Below are positions 47,106 through 58,022 of a stretch of DNA of 64,000 nucleotides, piece after piece; the stretch's first letter is position 1, and the number at the start of each line of letters is the position of its first letter. The stretch spans positions 496,001 to 560,000 of the forward strand of contig NZ_VFVR01000002.1 of assembly GCF_006442205.1 (NCBI RefSeq). Reading direction: 5' to 3'. Position numbers and translations under genes: made by a program. The notes beneath the pieces were generated by a model, which did no database searches, had not been told where the DNA came from, and saw nothing but the letters and a program-made list of their open reading frames with translations. Source of the stretch: Mesorhizobium sp. B2-3-12. GTDB lineage: Bacteria > Pseudomonadota > Alphaproteobacteria > Rhizobiales > Rhizobiaceae.

Positions 47106-47785
47106 GATGCTTTAACTCTCGCTCCCAGGCCTGCAATCAGATCGGGCAATTGCAGCATGTCAGCGAATATAAAGTCCGGTTCGGTCGACGCAAGCCGCGC
47201 TTTCAGTGCCGGGTTGCCGGCGTGGGCGCCACCGGTGAAGGCAAAGACGCGCATACCGGCCGCGCGCGCGGCCGCGACGCCGGCCGGACTGTCCTCGATG
47301 ACCAGGCAATGGCGCGGATGCGCCCGCATACTGGCGGCGGCGTGGAGGAAAAGATCGGGCGCCGGCTTTCCCTTGGCCACCATGGCGGCGCTGAACAGAT
47401 GCGGCTCCATCAGCGTGAGCAGGCCGGTGACGTCGAGCGCGTAGCGAATCCGTTCCAGCGTGCCGGAAGAGGCGACGCAGAACGGCAGGCCGAGCTTCGG
47501 CAGCATTTCCTTGACGCCGACGATCGGCTTCAACTCCTCGCGGAACTTGTGCATGAGGTCGACGCGCATGGCGGTGAGATGCTGGTCACTGATCTCCAGG
47601 CCGAAGTCGCGGCCGAGGATCTCGCGCACGCTCTTCATGCTCTTGCCGAGGAAATGCTCGTAGGCGGCGTCCTCGCTGAGACTGCCGCCGGCAAGTTCGA
47701 TCATGCCGAGCAGCGCCGAGACGGAAAGCGCCTCGCTGTCGACCAGCACGCCGTCGCAGTCGAAGATGACCAGTTCAGGCGCCAC
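47102..47785 (-). CDS. HAD-family phosphatase
   Basis: 227 residues. HAD motifs are present: I, FDCDGVLVDSE (Asp9 nucleophile, Asp11); II, VASSGTLERI; III, KPAPDLFLHAA; and IV, LVIEDSPAGVAAA. The cap between about 18 and 90 is helical, as in phosphoglycolate/sugar-phosphate phosphatases. Within the sorbitol operon it likely removes phosphate from a misformed sugar phosphate. It begins 15 nt after the mannitol dehydrogenase stop and overlaps the kinase by four bases. Confidence 0.88.
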   Translation of the reverse strand: MAPELVIFDCDGVLVDSEALSVSALLGMIELAGGSLSEDAAYEHFLGKSMKSVREILGRDFGLEISDQHLTAMRVDLMHKFREELKPIVGVKEMLPKLGLPFCVASSGTLERIRYALDVTGLLTLMEPHLFSAAMVAKGKPAPDLFLHAAASMRAHPRHCLVIEDSPAGVAAARAAGMRVFAFTGGAHAGNPALKARLASTEPDFIFADMLQLPDLIAGLGARVKAS

Positions 47786-47800
47786 GATGTCGACTGGCTC

Positions 47801-49279
47801 TCAGAGCTTGCCGGCGAGGTAGCGCGTCAGCGTGCTGCGCGTGCCATTGGCCCACAACACGCTGAGCGCATGGCTGAAGGCCTCGACGAAGGCGGTGGCG
47901 CGGCCGACATCGCCATAGATGTCGTCCATGGCAAGCCAGGCCGCGGGCGCGTCCTTTGCCGCCTTTGCCGTTGCTTGCAGCCGGTCCCAGCTCGGATCGT
48001 TGGGTTCGATGACGGCGCCGCTGTCCGTCGTGCCGAAGCAGTAGCGGCACCATAGCGCCGATTCCAGCGCCAGACCGGCAACCCCTTTGCCCGCCTTCAG
48101 CCGGTCGGCGATGGTCGGGATGATGAATTTCGGCTGGCGGTTGGAACCGTCGAGGCAGAGCCGGCGCACGGTGTCGCCGATCTTGGGATTGGAGAAGCGC
48201 TTCTCGATGAGCTGGTAGTAATCCTCGAGCACCGTGTCCGGCACCGGCGGCACGGTCGGGATGATCTCGTCATGCTCGAGTTTGTCGAGGAAACCGCGCA
48301 CCAGCGGCTCCTGCATCGCCTCATGGACGAAGTGGATGTCCATCAGCCCGGCCGGATGGGCGATGGTGGCATGGCCGCCATTGAGGATGCGGATCTTCAT
48401 CAGCTCGTAAGGGGCGACGTCTTTGACGAACTGCACGCCGACCTTTTCCAGCGGCGGCCGGCCGTCGGTGAAATGGTCTTCCAGCACCCATTGCCGGAAC
48501 GGCTCGCAGAACACCGGCCAATTGTCCTCGAGGCCGAAATCGTCGGCGAGGATCTTGCGCTCGCGATCGCTGGTTGCCGGCGTGATGCGGTCGACCATGG
48601 CGTTTGGAAAGGCCACCTTCTCGCTGACCCAGTTCGCCAGATCCTCGTCGATCAGGCGGGCAAGGCCGATCACGCCATCCGACGTGACATGGCCGTTATG
48701 GGGGATGTTGTCGCAGGACATGACGGTGAATGGCACGATGCCGTCCTGGCGGCGGCGCACCAGCCCGGCCAGGATGATGCCGAACACAGTCTTTGGTGTC
48801 GCGCCTTGCTGAGCATCGGCGACGATGTCGGGATGGGTCGGGTTGAACACGCCGGAGGCCGGATCGATGAAGTAGCCGCCTTCGGTGATGGTCAGCGAAA
48901 CGATCCTGATCGCCGGGTCGGCCAGCCGCTCGATGATGGCGGCGGCATCGCCCGGTGTCAGGAAATCGATCATCGCGCCAGTGACGCGGGCGCTCATATG
49001 GCCTTCATCCTGCTCGACCACCGATGTCAGCCAGTCCTGCTCTTCGAGCTTGCCGCGACCGATCTTCTCGCCATCGAACACGCCGGCGCCGACCAGCGCC
49101 CAATCATGGCCGATGCCCTGACCGAACAGGTCGTCGAGATAGACGGCCTGATGCGAGCGGTGGAAATTGCCGACGCCGAAATGCACGATGCCGGCTTTCA
49201 GCGCCGACCGGTCATAGTTCGGACCCGCGACCTTGGACGGCAGCCTGGCGAGGTTCGAGGAAGAGAGTTTCACGGTCAT
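47801..49279 (-). CDS. mtlK: Mannitol 2-dehydrogenase family protein
   Basis: 492 residues, the normal length of polyol-specific long-chain dehydrogenases. It has an N-terminal Rossmann domain (IVHFGVGNFHRSHQAVYLD, about 30-48) and the C-terminal domain with ILNGGHATIAHPAG, containing the catalytic Lys/Asn/His region (KIRILNGGHA). It oxidises D-mannitol to D-fructose, and related enzymes accept D-arabitol or sorbitol. It is in the smo-type operon between smoS and the HAD gene, matching the rhizobial smo/mtl arrangement. Confidence 0.9.
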   Translation of the reverse strand: MTVKLSSSNLARLPSKVAGPNYDRSALKAGIVHFGVGNFHRSHQAVYLDDLFGQGIGHDWALVGAGVFDGEKIGRGKLEEQDWLTSVVEQDEGHMSARVTGAMIDFLTPGDAAAIIERLADPAIRIVSLTITEGGYFIDPASGVFNPTHPDIVADAQQGATPKTVFGIILAGLVRRRQDGIVPFTVMSCDNIPHNGHVTSDGVIGLARLIDEDLANWVSEKVAFPNAMVDRITPATSDRERKILADDFGLEDNWPVFCEPFRQWVLEDHFTDGRPPLEKVGVQFVKDVAPYELMKIRILNGGHATIAHPAGLMDIHFVHEAMQEPLVRGFLDKLEHDEIIPTVPPVPDTVLEDYYQLIEKRFSNPKIGDTVRRLCLDGSNRQPKFIIPTIADRLKAGKGVAGLALESALWCRYCFGTTDSGAVIEPNDPSWDRLQATAKAAKDAPAAWLAMDDIYGDVGRATAFVEAFSHALSVLWANGTRSTLTRYLAGKL

Positions 49280-49340
49280 CTGCTTTACCCTTTGGCCGAT
49301 TTGCAGCCCGACTGTTTCGCCTCCTTGGGGAGGGCGAGGA

Positions 49341-49379
49341 TGAGGGGCCGCACCTGATGTTCCAGCATGCGGCCCCTCA
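49341..49379 (-). terminator. Hairpin between smoS and mtlK
   Basis: A perfect twelve-base inverted repeat (49341-49352 with 49368-49379; arms TGAGGGGCCGCA and TGCGGCCCCTCA) with a small inner CTG/CAG stem lies in the 164-nt gap. No T run follows. It may stabilise the upstream mRNA segment or reduce downstream expression. Confidence 0.55.
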
Positions 49380-49443
49380 CCCGCCCCGCGGCGCCTTCTC
49401 CGGAGGAAAAAAGAGAAGCGCCTTCGCCCTCAACCCATCCTTT

Positions 49444-50214
49444 TCAACTCATCCATTGGCCGCCATCGACATTGTAGGTCTGGGCGACGATGTATTCGGC
49501 CTCGTCGCTGGCAAGGAACACGGCCATGCCGGCGAGATCTTGCGGCTTGCCCATGCGGCCATACGGCACGCCCTCGCCAACCAGCCGCTTCTTCTCGCCT
49601 TTCGGCCGGTTCTCGTATTTGGCGAACAGGGCGTCGACCTCGTCCCACATGTCGCTGTCGACGACCCCCGGCGCGATGCCGTTGACGTTGATACGGTGCT
49701 TGATCAGGTCGAGCCCGGCCGATTGGGTGAGCGAGATGACCGCGGCCTTGGTGGCGCAATAGACCGCGACCAGCGGTTCGCCGCGACGCCCGGCCTGGCT
49801 CGCCATGTTGATGATCCTGCCGCCCTTGCCCCGCGCGATCATCGACCTGGCGGCGGCCTGCAGCGTGAACAGCGTGCCGGCGACATTGACGGAAAACAGT
49901 TTTTCGTAGCTCGCCCGGGATATCTCCACGATCGGCGCCAGATCGAACAGCGCGGCGTTGTTGATCAGGATGTCGAGGCCGCCGGTCTTGTCCTCCACCG
50001 CCTTCACCGCCGCGTCGATGGAGGCCTGGTCGGTGACGTCAAGCTTCAGCGCATAGGCGTGATCGCCGATTTCAGCCGCGGTCTTGCGCGCCGCCTCCAG
50101 GTTGATATCGGCAATCGCCACGGTGGCGCCTTCACGCACATAGGCTTCGGCGAAGGCCCTGCCGATGCCGCGTGCCGATCCGGTGATCAGCGCCGATTTG
50201 CCTTTCAGCCTCAC
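49444..50214 (-). CDS. smoS: Sorbitol dehydrogenase, short-chain type
   Basis: 256 residues, exactly the length of Rhodobacter SmoS. Cofactor motif TGSARGIG (11-18), NNAA (85-88), and the catalytic Ser139, Tyr152 and Lys156 are all present; the C-terminus ends in the family YNVDGGQWMS. It oxidises sorbitol (glucitol) to fructose with NAD+, and galactitol to tagatose in related enzymes. Two GTG codons compete. GTG at 50214 has GAGGGA seven bases upstream and gives the MRLKGKSALITG family start, so I prefer it over GTG 50229, which overlaps the smoK stop. Confidence 0.92.
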   Translation of the reverse strand: MRLKGKSALITGSARGIGRAFAEAYVREGATVAIADINLEAARKTAAEIGDHAYALKLDVTDQASIDAAVKAVEDKTGGLDILINNAALFDLAPIVEISRASYEKLFSVNVAGTLFTLQAAARSMIARGKGGRIINMASQAGRRGEPLVAVYCATKAAVISLTQSAGLDLIKHRINVNGIAPGVVDSDMWDEVDALFAKYENRPKGEKKRLVGEGVPYGRMGKPQDLAGMAVFLASDEAEYIVAQTYNVDGGQWMS

Positions 50215-50225
50215 TGTCCCATCCC

Positions 50226-51230
<1,005 letters not shown>

Positions 51231-51279
51231 GGTTTCCTCCCCGAGGGTTCTTTTTCGCCGATTGCTTCAGGCAAACGTC

Positions 51280-52104
51280 TTACTTCACCGCGCCGAAGGT
51301 CAGGCCGCGCACCAGCTGCTTCTGGCTGAACCAGCCCATGATCAGGATCGGCGCGATGGCCAGCGTCGAGGCCGCCGAAAGCTTGGCCCAGAACAGGCCT
51401 TGCGGGCTGGAGAAGGAGCTGATGAAGGCGGTGAGCGGCGCGGCGTCCGTGGTCGTCAGCCGGATCGTCCAGAACGCCTCGTTCCAGGCCAGGATGATGT
51501 TCAAGAGCATGGTCGAGGCGATGCCCGGCACCGCCATGGGTGTGAGCACATAAATGATCTCGTTCCACAGCGATGCGCCGTCCATGCGCGCCGCTTCGAG
51601 GATCTCGCCGGGGATTTCGCGGAAGTAGGTGTAGAGCATCCACACCACGATCGGCAGGTTGATCAGCATCAGCATGACCATCAGGCCCATGCGCGAGTCA
51701 AGCAGGCCGGCGTCGCGGAAGATCAGGTAAATCGGGAACAGCACGGCGACCGCCGGCATCATCTTGGTGGACAGCATCCACATCAGGATGTCCTTGGTCC
51801 GCTTGGTCGGCGAGAAGGCCATCGACCATGCCGCCGGGATGGCGACCAGCAGGGCCAGGATGGTCGAGCCGACCGACAGCAGCACCGAGTTCAGGAAGAA
51901 CTTGAAGTAGCCGCTCTGCGCCTGGACCTCGGAATAGCTTTCGAAGGTTCCCGACGGGATCAGGTTGAAGCCCTGGATCGCCTCCTGTTCCGACTTGAAC
52001 GAGGTGATGATCGTATAGAGGATCGGGAAGAAGATCAGCAGGGCGACGATCCAGGCGGCAATTGTCGCGATTGTCTTGTGCTGGGTGGTGACTGAGCGTG
52101 CCAT
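51280..52104 (-). CDS. smoG: Polyol ABC transporter permease (SmoG-like)
   Basis: 274 residues, six membrane helices, MalG type. The EAA loop is EILEAARMDGASLWNEIIYVLTP (split: about residues 175-197) and the WNEAFWTI segment near the C-terminus is conserved. The ATG at 52104 is preferred; the much longer frame that includes the smoF region is an artefact of overlapping frames. Confidence 0.9.
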   Translation of the reverse strand: MARSVTTQHKTIATIAAWIVALLIFFPILYTIITSFKSEQEAIQGFNLIPSGTFESYSEVQAQSGYFKFFLNSVLLSVGSTILALLVAIPAAWSMAFSPTKRTKDILMWMLSTKMMPAVAVLFPIYLIFRDAGLLDSRMGLMVMLMLINLPIVVWMLYTYFREIPGEILEAARMDGASLWNEIIYVLTPMAVPGIASTMLLNIILAWNEAFWTIRLTTTDAAPLTAFISSFSSPQGLFWAKLSAASTLAIAPILIMGWFSQKQLVRGLTFGAVK

Positions 52105-52115
52105 CTTGACCTCCC

Positions 52116-52988
52116 TTACTTGTCCAGGTTCTTGCCGACGGCGCGCATGGCGAAGAAGGCGACGATGTTGGCGAGAATGACGGCGATCACGCCACCGGCG
52201 GATGCCTGGCCGATTTTGAACTCCAGCAATGCCTTCTGGTAGACGAGGAAGGGCAGGTTGGTGGAGGCGTAGCCGGGGCCGCCATTGGTGGTCACCAGGA
52301 TCTCGGCATAGACCGAGAGCAGGAAGATCGTTTGGATCAGGATGACCACGGTGATGGCGCGCGACATGTGCGGCAGCGTCAGGTAGATGAAGCGGCTGAT
52401 GAAGCCGGCGCCGTCCATCTCGGCGGCTTCCTTCTGCTCGCCGTCGAGAGACTGCAGCGCGGTGAGCAGGATCAGTGTCGCGAAAGGCAGCCACTGCCAG
52501 GCGACGATGATGATGACCGCCGTCATCGGATGCTGCCCGAACCAGTCGATCGGCTGGGCCCCGAAGAAGCGCGCTATATCGGCGAAGACACCATATTGCG
52601 GGTGCATGATCATGTTCTTCCAGACCAGTGCGGCGACCGGCGGCATGACGAAGAACGGCGAGATGACGAGGATGCGCACGATCCCCTGACCCCACATCGG
52701 CTGGTCGATGAGCAGCGCCAGCAGGATGCCGCCGATTACCGTGATCAGAAGCACGCTGACCACCAGGACAAGCGTGTTGAGGATCGACTGCAGGAAGGCA
52801 GGGTTGGAATAGAACAACGCGTAGTTCGAGAGGCCAACGAAGCCATCGCGGACCGGGTTGAGCGGATTGTACTGCTGGAAGGAGAACCACAGCGTGAGCG
52901 CCAGCGGCACGATCATCCAGACGAACAGCAGCACCACGGAAGGCGCCATCATGAAACGGGCAAGCGAACGGGTCTGCTGAGTAGCCAT
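52116..52988 (-). CDS. smoF: Polyol ABC transporter permease (SmoF-like)
   Basis: 290 residues, six membrane helices, MalF type with short N-terminus and the coupling loop EQKEAAEMDGAGFISRFIYLTLP (about 190-212). ATG 52988 has AAGGG eight bases upstream; GTG 52997 is a weaker alternative. A 12-bp hairpin separates it from smoE, while smoG follows only 11 nt later. Confidence 0.9.
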   Translation of the reverse strand: MATQQTRSLARFMMAPSVVLLFVWMIVPLALTLWFSFQQYNPLNPVRDGFVGLSNYALFYSNPAFLQSILNTLVLVVSVLLITVIGGILLALLIDQPMWGQGIVRILVISPFFVMPPVAALVWKNMIMHPQYGVFADIARFFGAQPIDWFGQHPMTAVIIIVAWQWLPFATLILLTALQSLDGEQKEAAEMDGAGFISRFIYLTLPHMSRAITVVILIQTIFLLSVYAEILVTTNGGPGYASTNLPFLVYQKALLEFKIGQASAGGVIAVILANIVAFFAMRAVGKNLDK

Positions 52989-53038
52989 GACGGTCACCCT
53001 TCAAGGATCAGACTGAATTTTCACAGGCGTTGGAAAGG

Positions 53039-53068
53039 CGGCCGCCCGAACTGGGTTTCGGGCGGCCG
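53039..53068 (-). terminator. Intercistronic hairpin between smoE and smoF
   Basis: CGGCCGCCCGAA (53039-53050) and TTCGGGCGGCCG (53057-53068) form a perfect 12-bp stem with loop CTGGGT. No T tract follows. It lies 43 nt after the smoE stop, the usual place for a hairpin that protects a highly expressed binding-protein mRNA. Confidence 0.6.
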
Positions 53069-53111
53069 TTGCCGGTCGAGGAGGTGACCGGCATTCGGCA
53101 CCGGGAGGAGC

Positions 53112-54422
<1,311 letters not shown>

Positions 54423-54470
54423 CAAATTCCTCCCATGGACCAAGATGAGCATTTGCCTTGGCTGTGGGCA

Positions 54471-54498
54471 ATTACTCACTAAGTGTGAATTATGTCAA
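54471..54498 (-). promoter_or_regulatory. Candidate promoter of the smo operon
   Basis: On the reverse strand a consensus -35 TTGACA (54498-54493) is followed after 16 nt by AGTAAT (54476-54471), four of six matches to -10. The spacer contains CACTTAGTG, a 4-bp inverted repeat with one centre base, a possible regulator contact. It lies 49-76 nt before the smoE start. Confidence 0.45.
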
Positions 54499-54640
54499 GC
54501 CGGATTCGATGCTGCAGCGCAGCAGCGGGCTTGCCGATGGACAACCGACGGATGAAAATGGAGGCGGCGAGCCGCGCGCGCCGGACATCAGGCAACGGGA
54601 CAGCAAGGAGTCCAGTATTGAAGCGGGCGCGACGGACCGG

Positions 54641-55546
54641 TCAGCAGGCGATCTCGGCCAGCAGCCAATCGCGGAAGGCGCGGATCTTGGGCACGTTGCG
54701 GCGGGCTTCCGGATAGACCAGCCAATAGGCGTGGCCGTCGTCGCCGACCAGGTCGAATGGCTGGACCAGGCGACCGTCGGCGAGTTCGGCCTTGAACAGG
54801 GCCCGGGTCAGGATCGCCACGCCATGGCCCGATATGGCTGCGTTGGCTTCATAGGCTTGCGCGCCCATGCTGCTGCCCGGCCGCTTGGCAAGGTCATGGC
54901 TGTGCACGCCGGCGGCCTCGAACCATTGCGTCCACCAGATATCGCTGGGATCGAGGATCGGCAGCTTGAGCAGATCGGCCGGTTCGTTGATGCCGCCGAT
55001 GCTTGCCGCAAGCTTCGGGCTCAGCATCGGGGTGAAATCGGCATCCAGCAGCTTATGGGCTTCCAGCCCCGGCCATTTGCCGCCGCCCGAGCGGATGGCG
55101 AGGTCGACGTCCTCGCGGGCGAAATCCGTCAGCCGGCTCGACGTCTCGAGCCGCACGGCAAGCGCGGGATGCGCGATCTGGAACGCGCCCAGATGATGCG
55201 CCAGCCAATTCGAGGCGAAGGTCAGCACCGTGGTGACACATAGCAGCCCGTCCGCGCCGCCGCGCGCGGCGGCGTAGGCCTGGCTGAGGATGGCAAAGGC
55301 CTCGCTGACCGCCGGCGCCAGGCGCTGGCCCGCTTCGGTCAGTTCGATCTGCCGCGGCCGGCGCAGGAACAACGGCGCGCCGACGCGCTCCTCCAGCACC
55401 TTGATCTGATAGCTGACCGCTGCCTGCGTCATGGCGAGTTCGCCGGCAGCCTTGGTGAAGGAAAGATGCCGGGCCACCGCCTCGAACACCCGGATCGCCT
55501 GCAATGGAGGCAGCTGCGAAACCTGCGACGTGCTGAGGTCAGGCAT
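54641..55546 (-). CDS. LysR-family regulator (GcvA-like)
   Basis: 301 residues. The winged helix occupies about 12-72 (LQAIRVFEAVARHLSFTKAAGELAMTQAAVSYQI), with the LysR effector domain at about 95-295. It is divergent from a small DUF1127 gene (110-nt gap), an arrangement often seen in rhizobia, where the LysR protein may control the DUF1127 gene. It is not evidently tied to the smo operon, which begins 219 nt downstream of its stop on the same strand. The inducer is unknown. Confidence 0.88.
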   Translation of the reverse strand: MPDLSTSQVSQLPPLQAIRVFEAVARHLSFTKAAGELAMTQAAVSYQIKVLEERVGAPLFLRRPRQIELTEAGQRLAPAVSEAFAILSQAYAAARGGADGLLCVTTVLTFASNWLAHHLGAFQIAHPALAVRLETSSRLTDFAREDVDLAIRSGGGKWPGLEAHKLLDADFTPMLSPKLAASIGGINEPADLLKLPILDPSDIWWTQWFEAAGVHSHDLAKRPGSSMGAQAYEANAAISGHGVAILTRALFKAELADGRLVQPFDLVGDDGHAYWLVYPEARRNVPKIRAFRDWLLAEIAC

Positions 55547-55656
55547 AAGGCGTCCTTATGGGTCGTTATCGACGTTCGATTGGCAAAGGCGGCCGGCAAG
55601 GCCGACATTCACCTCAACCCGTCATTCGGGTTTCAGGATAGCGAAGGTTGACGATC

Positions 55657-55842
55657 ATGACCATGACGCAGCAAAAATGCCCTCCCGCCCCCGATCATCG
55701 CTGGATTTCGTGGCTTGTGGACGGTTTCGGCTGGTTCGGGACCAGGAAAAAGGCGCATCTCGATATCAGGGACCTGTCGCCGCATCTGCAGCGCGACCTC
55801 GGTTTCCTCGATGGCAACGACCCTTTCGGCCGTCACCAATAG
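55657..55842 (+). CDS. DUF1127-domain small protein
   Basis: 61 residues. The C-terminal half matches the DUF1127 pattern: Arg-rich linker then LDIRDLSPHLQRDLGFLDG. Small DUF1127 proteins of alphaproteobacteria bind RNA or affect carbon and phosphate regulation in several species; this one is not characterised. ATG 55657 has GAAGG nine bases upstream, while an in-frame TTG 55648 is less likely. It is divergent from the LysR gene and 25 nt from the stop of the SorC-type gene on the other strand. Confidence 0.75.
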   Translation: MTMTQQKCPPAPDHRWISWLVDGFGWFGTRKKAHLDIRDLSPHLQRDLGFLDGNDPFGRHQ

Positions 55843-55867
55843 CCTTGGCGGCTTTATCGCAAAACAG

Positions 55868-56827
55868 TCAGATGCCGCCCAGCAGGGCGGCGGCCGTGCG
55901 CTCGTCGGTGATGAGCCCGTTGACCAGCCGGCGGTTCACGGCGGCCAGGATGCCGGGCAGCTTGCGCTCGCCCATGGCGAGCGCGATGACCAGGGACTTC
56001 TCGCGCGACGGCAGCGCCGCCGACGACACCCGATCGTTGGTGATGCCTTCGATCATGCGGCCCTCGCGATCGAACACCCAGCCGACGATTTCTGCGACGC
56101 CACCCGCCTTCTGCAGCGCTTTCAGTTCGCTTTCGGAAATGAAGCCGTCCTCGTAGAGCGGCGCCTTCGGGCCGAGGTCGCCAATGCCGATGAAGGTGAC
56201 GTCGGCTTCCGCCGCAAGCGCCAGCGTCGGCTGGATCATCGGCTGGTTGAGCAGCATTTCGCGCTCCTGCGGTGAGGAGGCGATGACCGGTAGCGGCATC
56301 GGGAAGGACCGCGCCTTGACCCTGTCGGCCATGGTGAAGATGACGTTGTAGAAGGCGGCCGAACCGTCCGGCGAGATGTTGCCGGTCAAGGACACCACCT
56401 TATGCTGCGGACATTCCATCGGCGGCAGCTGTTCGATCGCCGCTTTCAGCGTGCGCCCGGTGCCGATGCCCATGACGATTGGTGTCGGCGATCGCAGCCG
56501 CCGTTCGATCTCGGCGGCGGCGGCTTCGGCGATACCGATGGTGGTGGAGGATGAATTGGGATCGCTCGGCACCACCTCGACAAGGTCGAGCGCGAAGCGC
56601 GATTTCAGCCGCGCCGCGAGGTCCAGGCAATTGGCGATCGGATGATCGACGCGGACCTTGATCAGGCCTTCCGACACCGCCAGCGACACCAGCCGCTGCG
56701 CCGTCTGGCGTGAGATGCCGAGCGTGGCGGCGATCTGGTCCTGTGTGTTGCCGGCAACATAATATAGCCATCCGGCGCGCGCCGCGTCGTCCAGCCTGTT
56801 GCTGCCGCCATCCTGCCGGGTATTCAC
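55868..56827 (-). CDS. SorC/DeoR-type sugar-binding transcriptional regulator
   Basis: 319 residues. The N-terminal helix-turn-helix (about 17-55; YYVAGNTQDQIAATLGISRQTAQRLV) is followed by the SorC sugar-phosphate-binding domain (SSTTIGIAEAAAAEIERRL; VMGIGTGRTLKAAIEQLPP; GIGDLGPKAPLYEDGFIS). Members control sorbitol, deoxyribose or polyol operons, so it is the obvious candidate regulator of the smo operon 1.4 kb away. It is divergent from a HAD phosphatase gene, with 242 nt between. Confidence 0.9.
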   Translation of the reverse strand: MNTRQDGGSNRLDDAARAGWLYYVAGNTQDQIAATLGISRQTAQRLVSLAVSEGLIKVRVDHPIANCLDLAARLKSRFALDLVEVVPSDPNSSSTTIGIAEAAAAEIERRLRSPTPIVMGIGTGRTLKAAIEQLPPMECPQHKVVSLTGNISPDGSAAFYNVIFTMADRVKARSFPMPLPVIASSPQEREMLLNQPMIQPTLALAAEADVTFIGIGDLGPKAPLYEDGFISESELKALQKAGGVAEIVGWVFDREGRMIEGITNDRVSSAALPSREKSLVIALAMGERKLPGILAAVNRRLVNGLITDERTAAALLGGI

Positions 56828-56882
56828 GTGCTGCCTCCCCGAAACCCGCCGATCAGGCGGTCCCTATCAGTTTCGCAGGGAA

Positions 56883-56903
56883 TGACCAACTGCGCAATTG
56901 TCA
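56883..56903. promoter_or_regulatory. Possible SorC-type operator
   Basis: TGACCAA and TTGTCA form an imperfect inverted repeat around an 8-nt centre, 56 nt upstream of the SorC-type start and 167 nt before the HAD start. The site is a weak match found by eye. Confidence 0.25.
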
Positions 56904-57069
56904 ATCTCAGGAGCAAATGCTTGCCCTGCACACATGGAAATTTCTCCACCAACATCTGTTCGGAGCAAGCGCGACGGGGTTCCCTTTCCGTCAGCGGCCA
57001 TGTTCTATCGCCGTCAAAGGTTTATCTCCCGGCGCAAACCCTTTAAGGGATCGCAAAAAGGAGCGCTGC

Positions 57070-57705
57070 ATGACACCGAAGGCGGTTTTCTGGGACATGG
57101 ACGGCACGCTGGTCGACAGCGAACCGCTGCACGAGGCGGCCCTCATCGCGGCGATGCGCAATGTCGGCCTGACGCCGCCCGACGACCTGCATGAGCGCGT
57201 GCTGGGCGTTGCCGCCTGGCCGGTCTACGAAATGATGCGCGACGAGTTCGGGCTGCAACTGCCCTTCGACGAGTGGATCGTTCATAAGTATGAGCATTAC
57301 CTGCCGCTGGTCGAAGGGCTGAAGCCGCGCCCGGGCGCGATCGAGGTCTTCAATGAATTGCGCGCGCTCGGCGTGCAGCAGGCGGTGGTCTCCAACTCGG
57401 ACCGGATGATCGTCGACGCCAATCTGCGCATGGTCGGTCTCACCTATCCCGGCATGAAGACGATCAGCCGCAACGACGTGCGCGAAGGCAAGCCGCATGC
57501 CGAGCCTTTCCTGCGCGCCGCCTATCTGGCCGATGTCGATCCCGCGCACGCCGTGGCGGTCGACGACAGCTGGCCGGGCGCCATGGCGGGGCTGGCGGCG
57601 GGAATGAAGACCATCTTCTGGCCTGAAAAGCCGATGGAAGGACCGCCCGGCGCCCTCGTCATCAACAGCGCCGAGGAATTGCGCAGAGAATTGGGGTTGA
57701 GCTAA
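57070..57705 (+). CDS. HAD-family phosphatase
   Basis: 211 residues. Motif I, FWDMDGTLVDSEP (Asp9, Asp11), is intact, with VVSNSDRMI for motif II, KPHAEPFLRAA for III and AVDDSWPGAMAG for IV. The cap domain is at about 18-80. It is similar in plan to the phosphatase in the smo operon but clearly a separate gene. AAGGAG lies seven bases before ATG 57070. It is divergent from the SorC regulator, which may control it, and it is followed by repeat copy C. Confidence 0.88.
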   Translation: MTPKAVFWDMDGTLVDSEPLHEAALIAAMRNVGLTPPDDLHERVLGVAAWPVYEMMRDEFGLQLPFDEWIVHKYEHYLPLVEGLKPRPGAIEVFNELRALGVQQAVVSNSDRMIVDANLRMVGLTYPGMKTISRNDVREGKPHAEPFLRAAYLADVDPAHAVAVDDSWPGAMAGLAAGMKTIFWPEKPMEGPPGALVINSAEELRRELGLS

Positions 57706-57724
57706 GCAGGGCGTCTGCCGCGCT

Positions 57725-57938
57725 GGTCGACCCCCACTCCGTCGAGCTTCGCCGAGCCACCTTGCCGGGGCGAGCCACGGGTCTCGCCCGTCCTTCGGAC
57801 CCCCCGATCGACGGGGTAGAGGAAAGGCGCCAAGACTTTGCCGTTAACGCTTGTCAAGTAAGATTCCCTTCCTTTCCCTCGGGAGGGGGGAAAGGTGGCG
57901 CTGCGAAGCAGCGACGGATTGGGGGAACCACGTGGCAA
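57725..57938. repeat. Modular palindromic repeat, copy C (units facing outward)
   Basis: Both units of the family are here with the order exchanged relative to copies A and B: a reversed left-type unit (57725 to about 57832, with about 35 nt of extra sequence inside) and a forward right-type unit (about 57866-57938). The units therefore point away from each other. The region from 57706 to 58022, between convergent stops, contains no gene apart from this element and about 85 nt of unremarkable AT-richer DNA. Confidence 0.8.
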
Positions 57939-58022
57939 TCAAGCGTCGCGCCGATTAGTCACGCAAGTCACAGAAGATATGTACATAGCGTAGCGTAAAC
58001 GGCGAAAGGGAAGAGTCCGGTA

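Noticed and set aside
51280..53004. A 574-codon frame covering smoF and smoG
   Set aside because: The first half is a shadow of smoF; smoG starts at 52104 with normal permease features.
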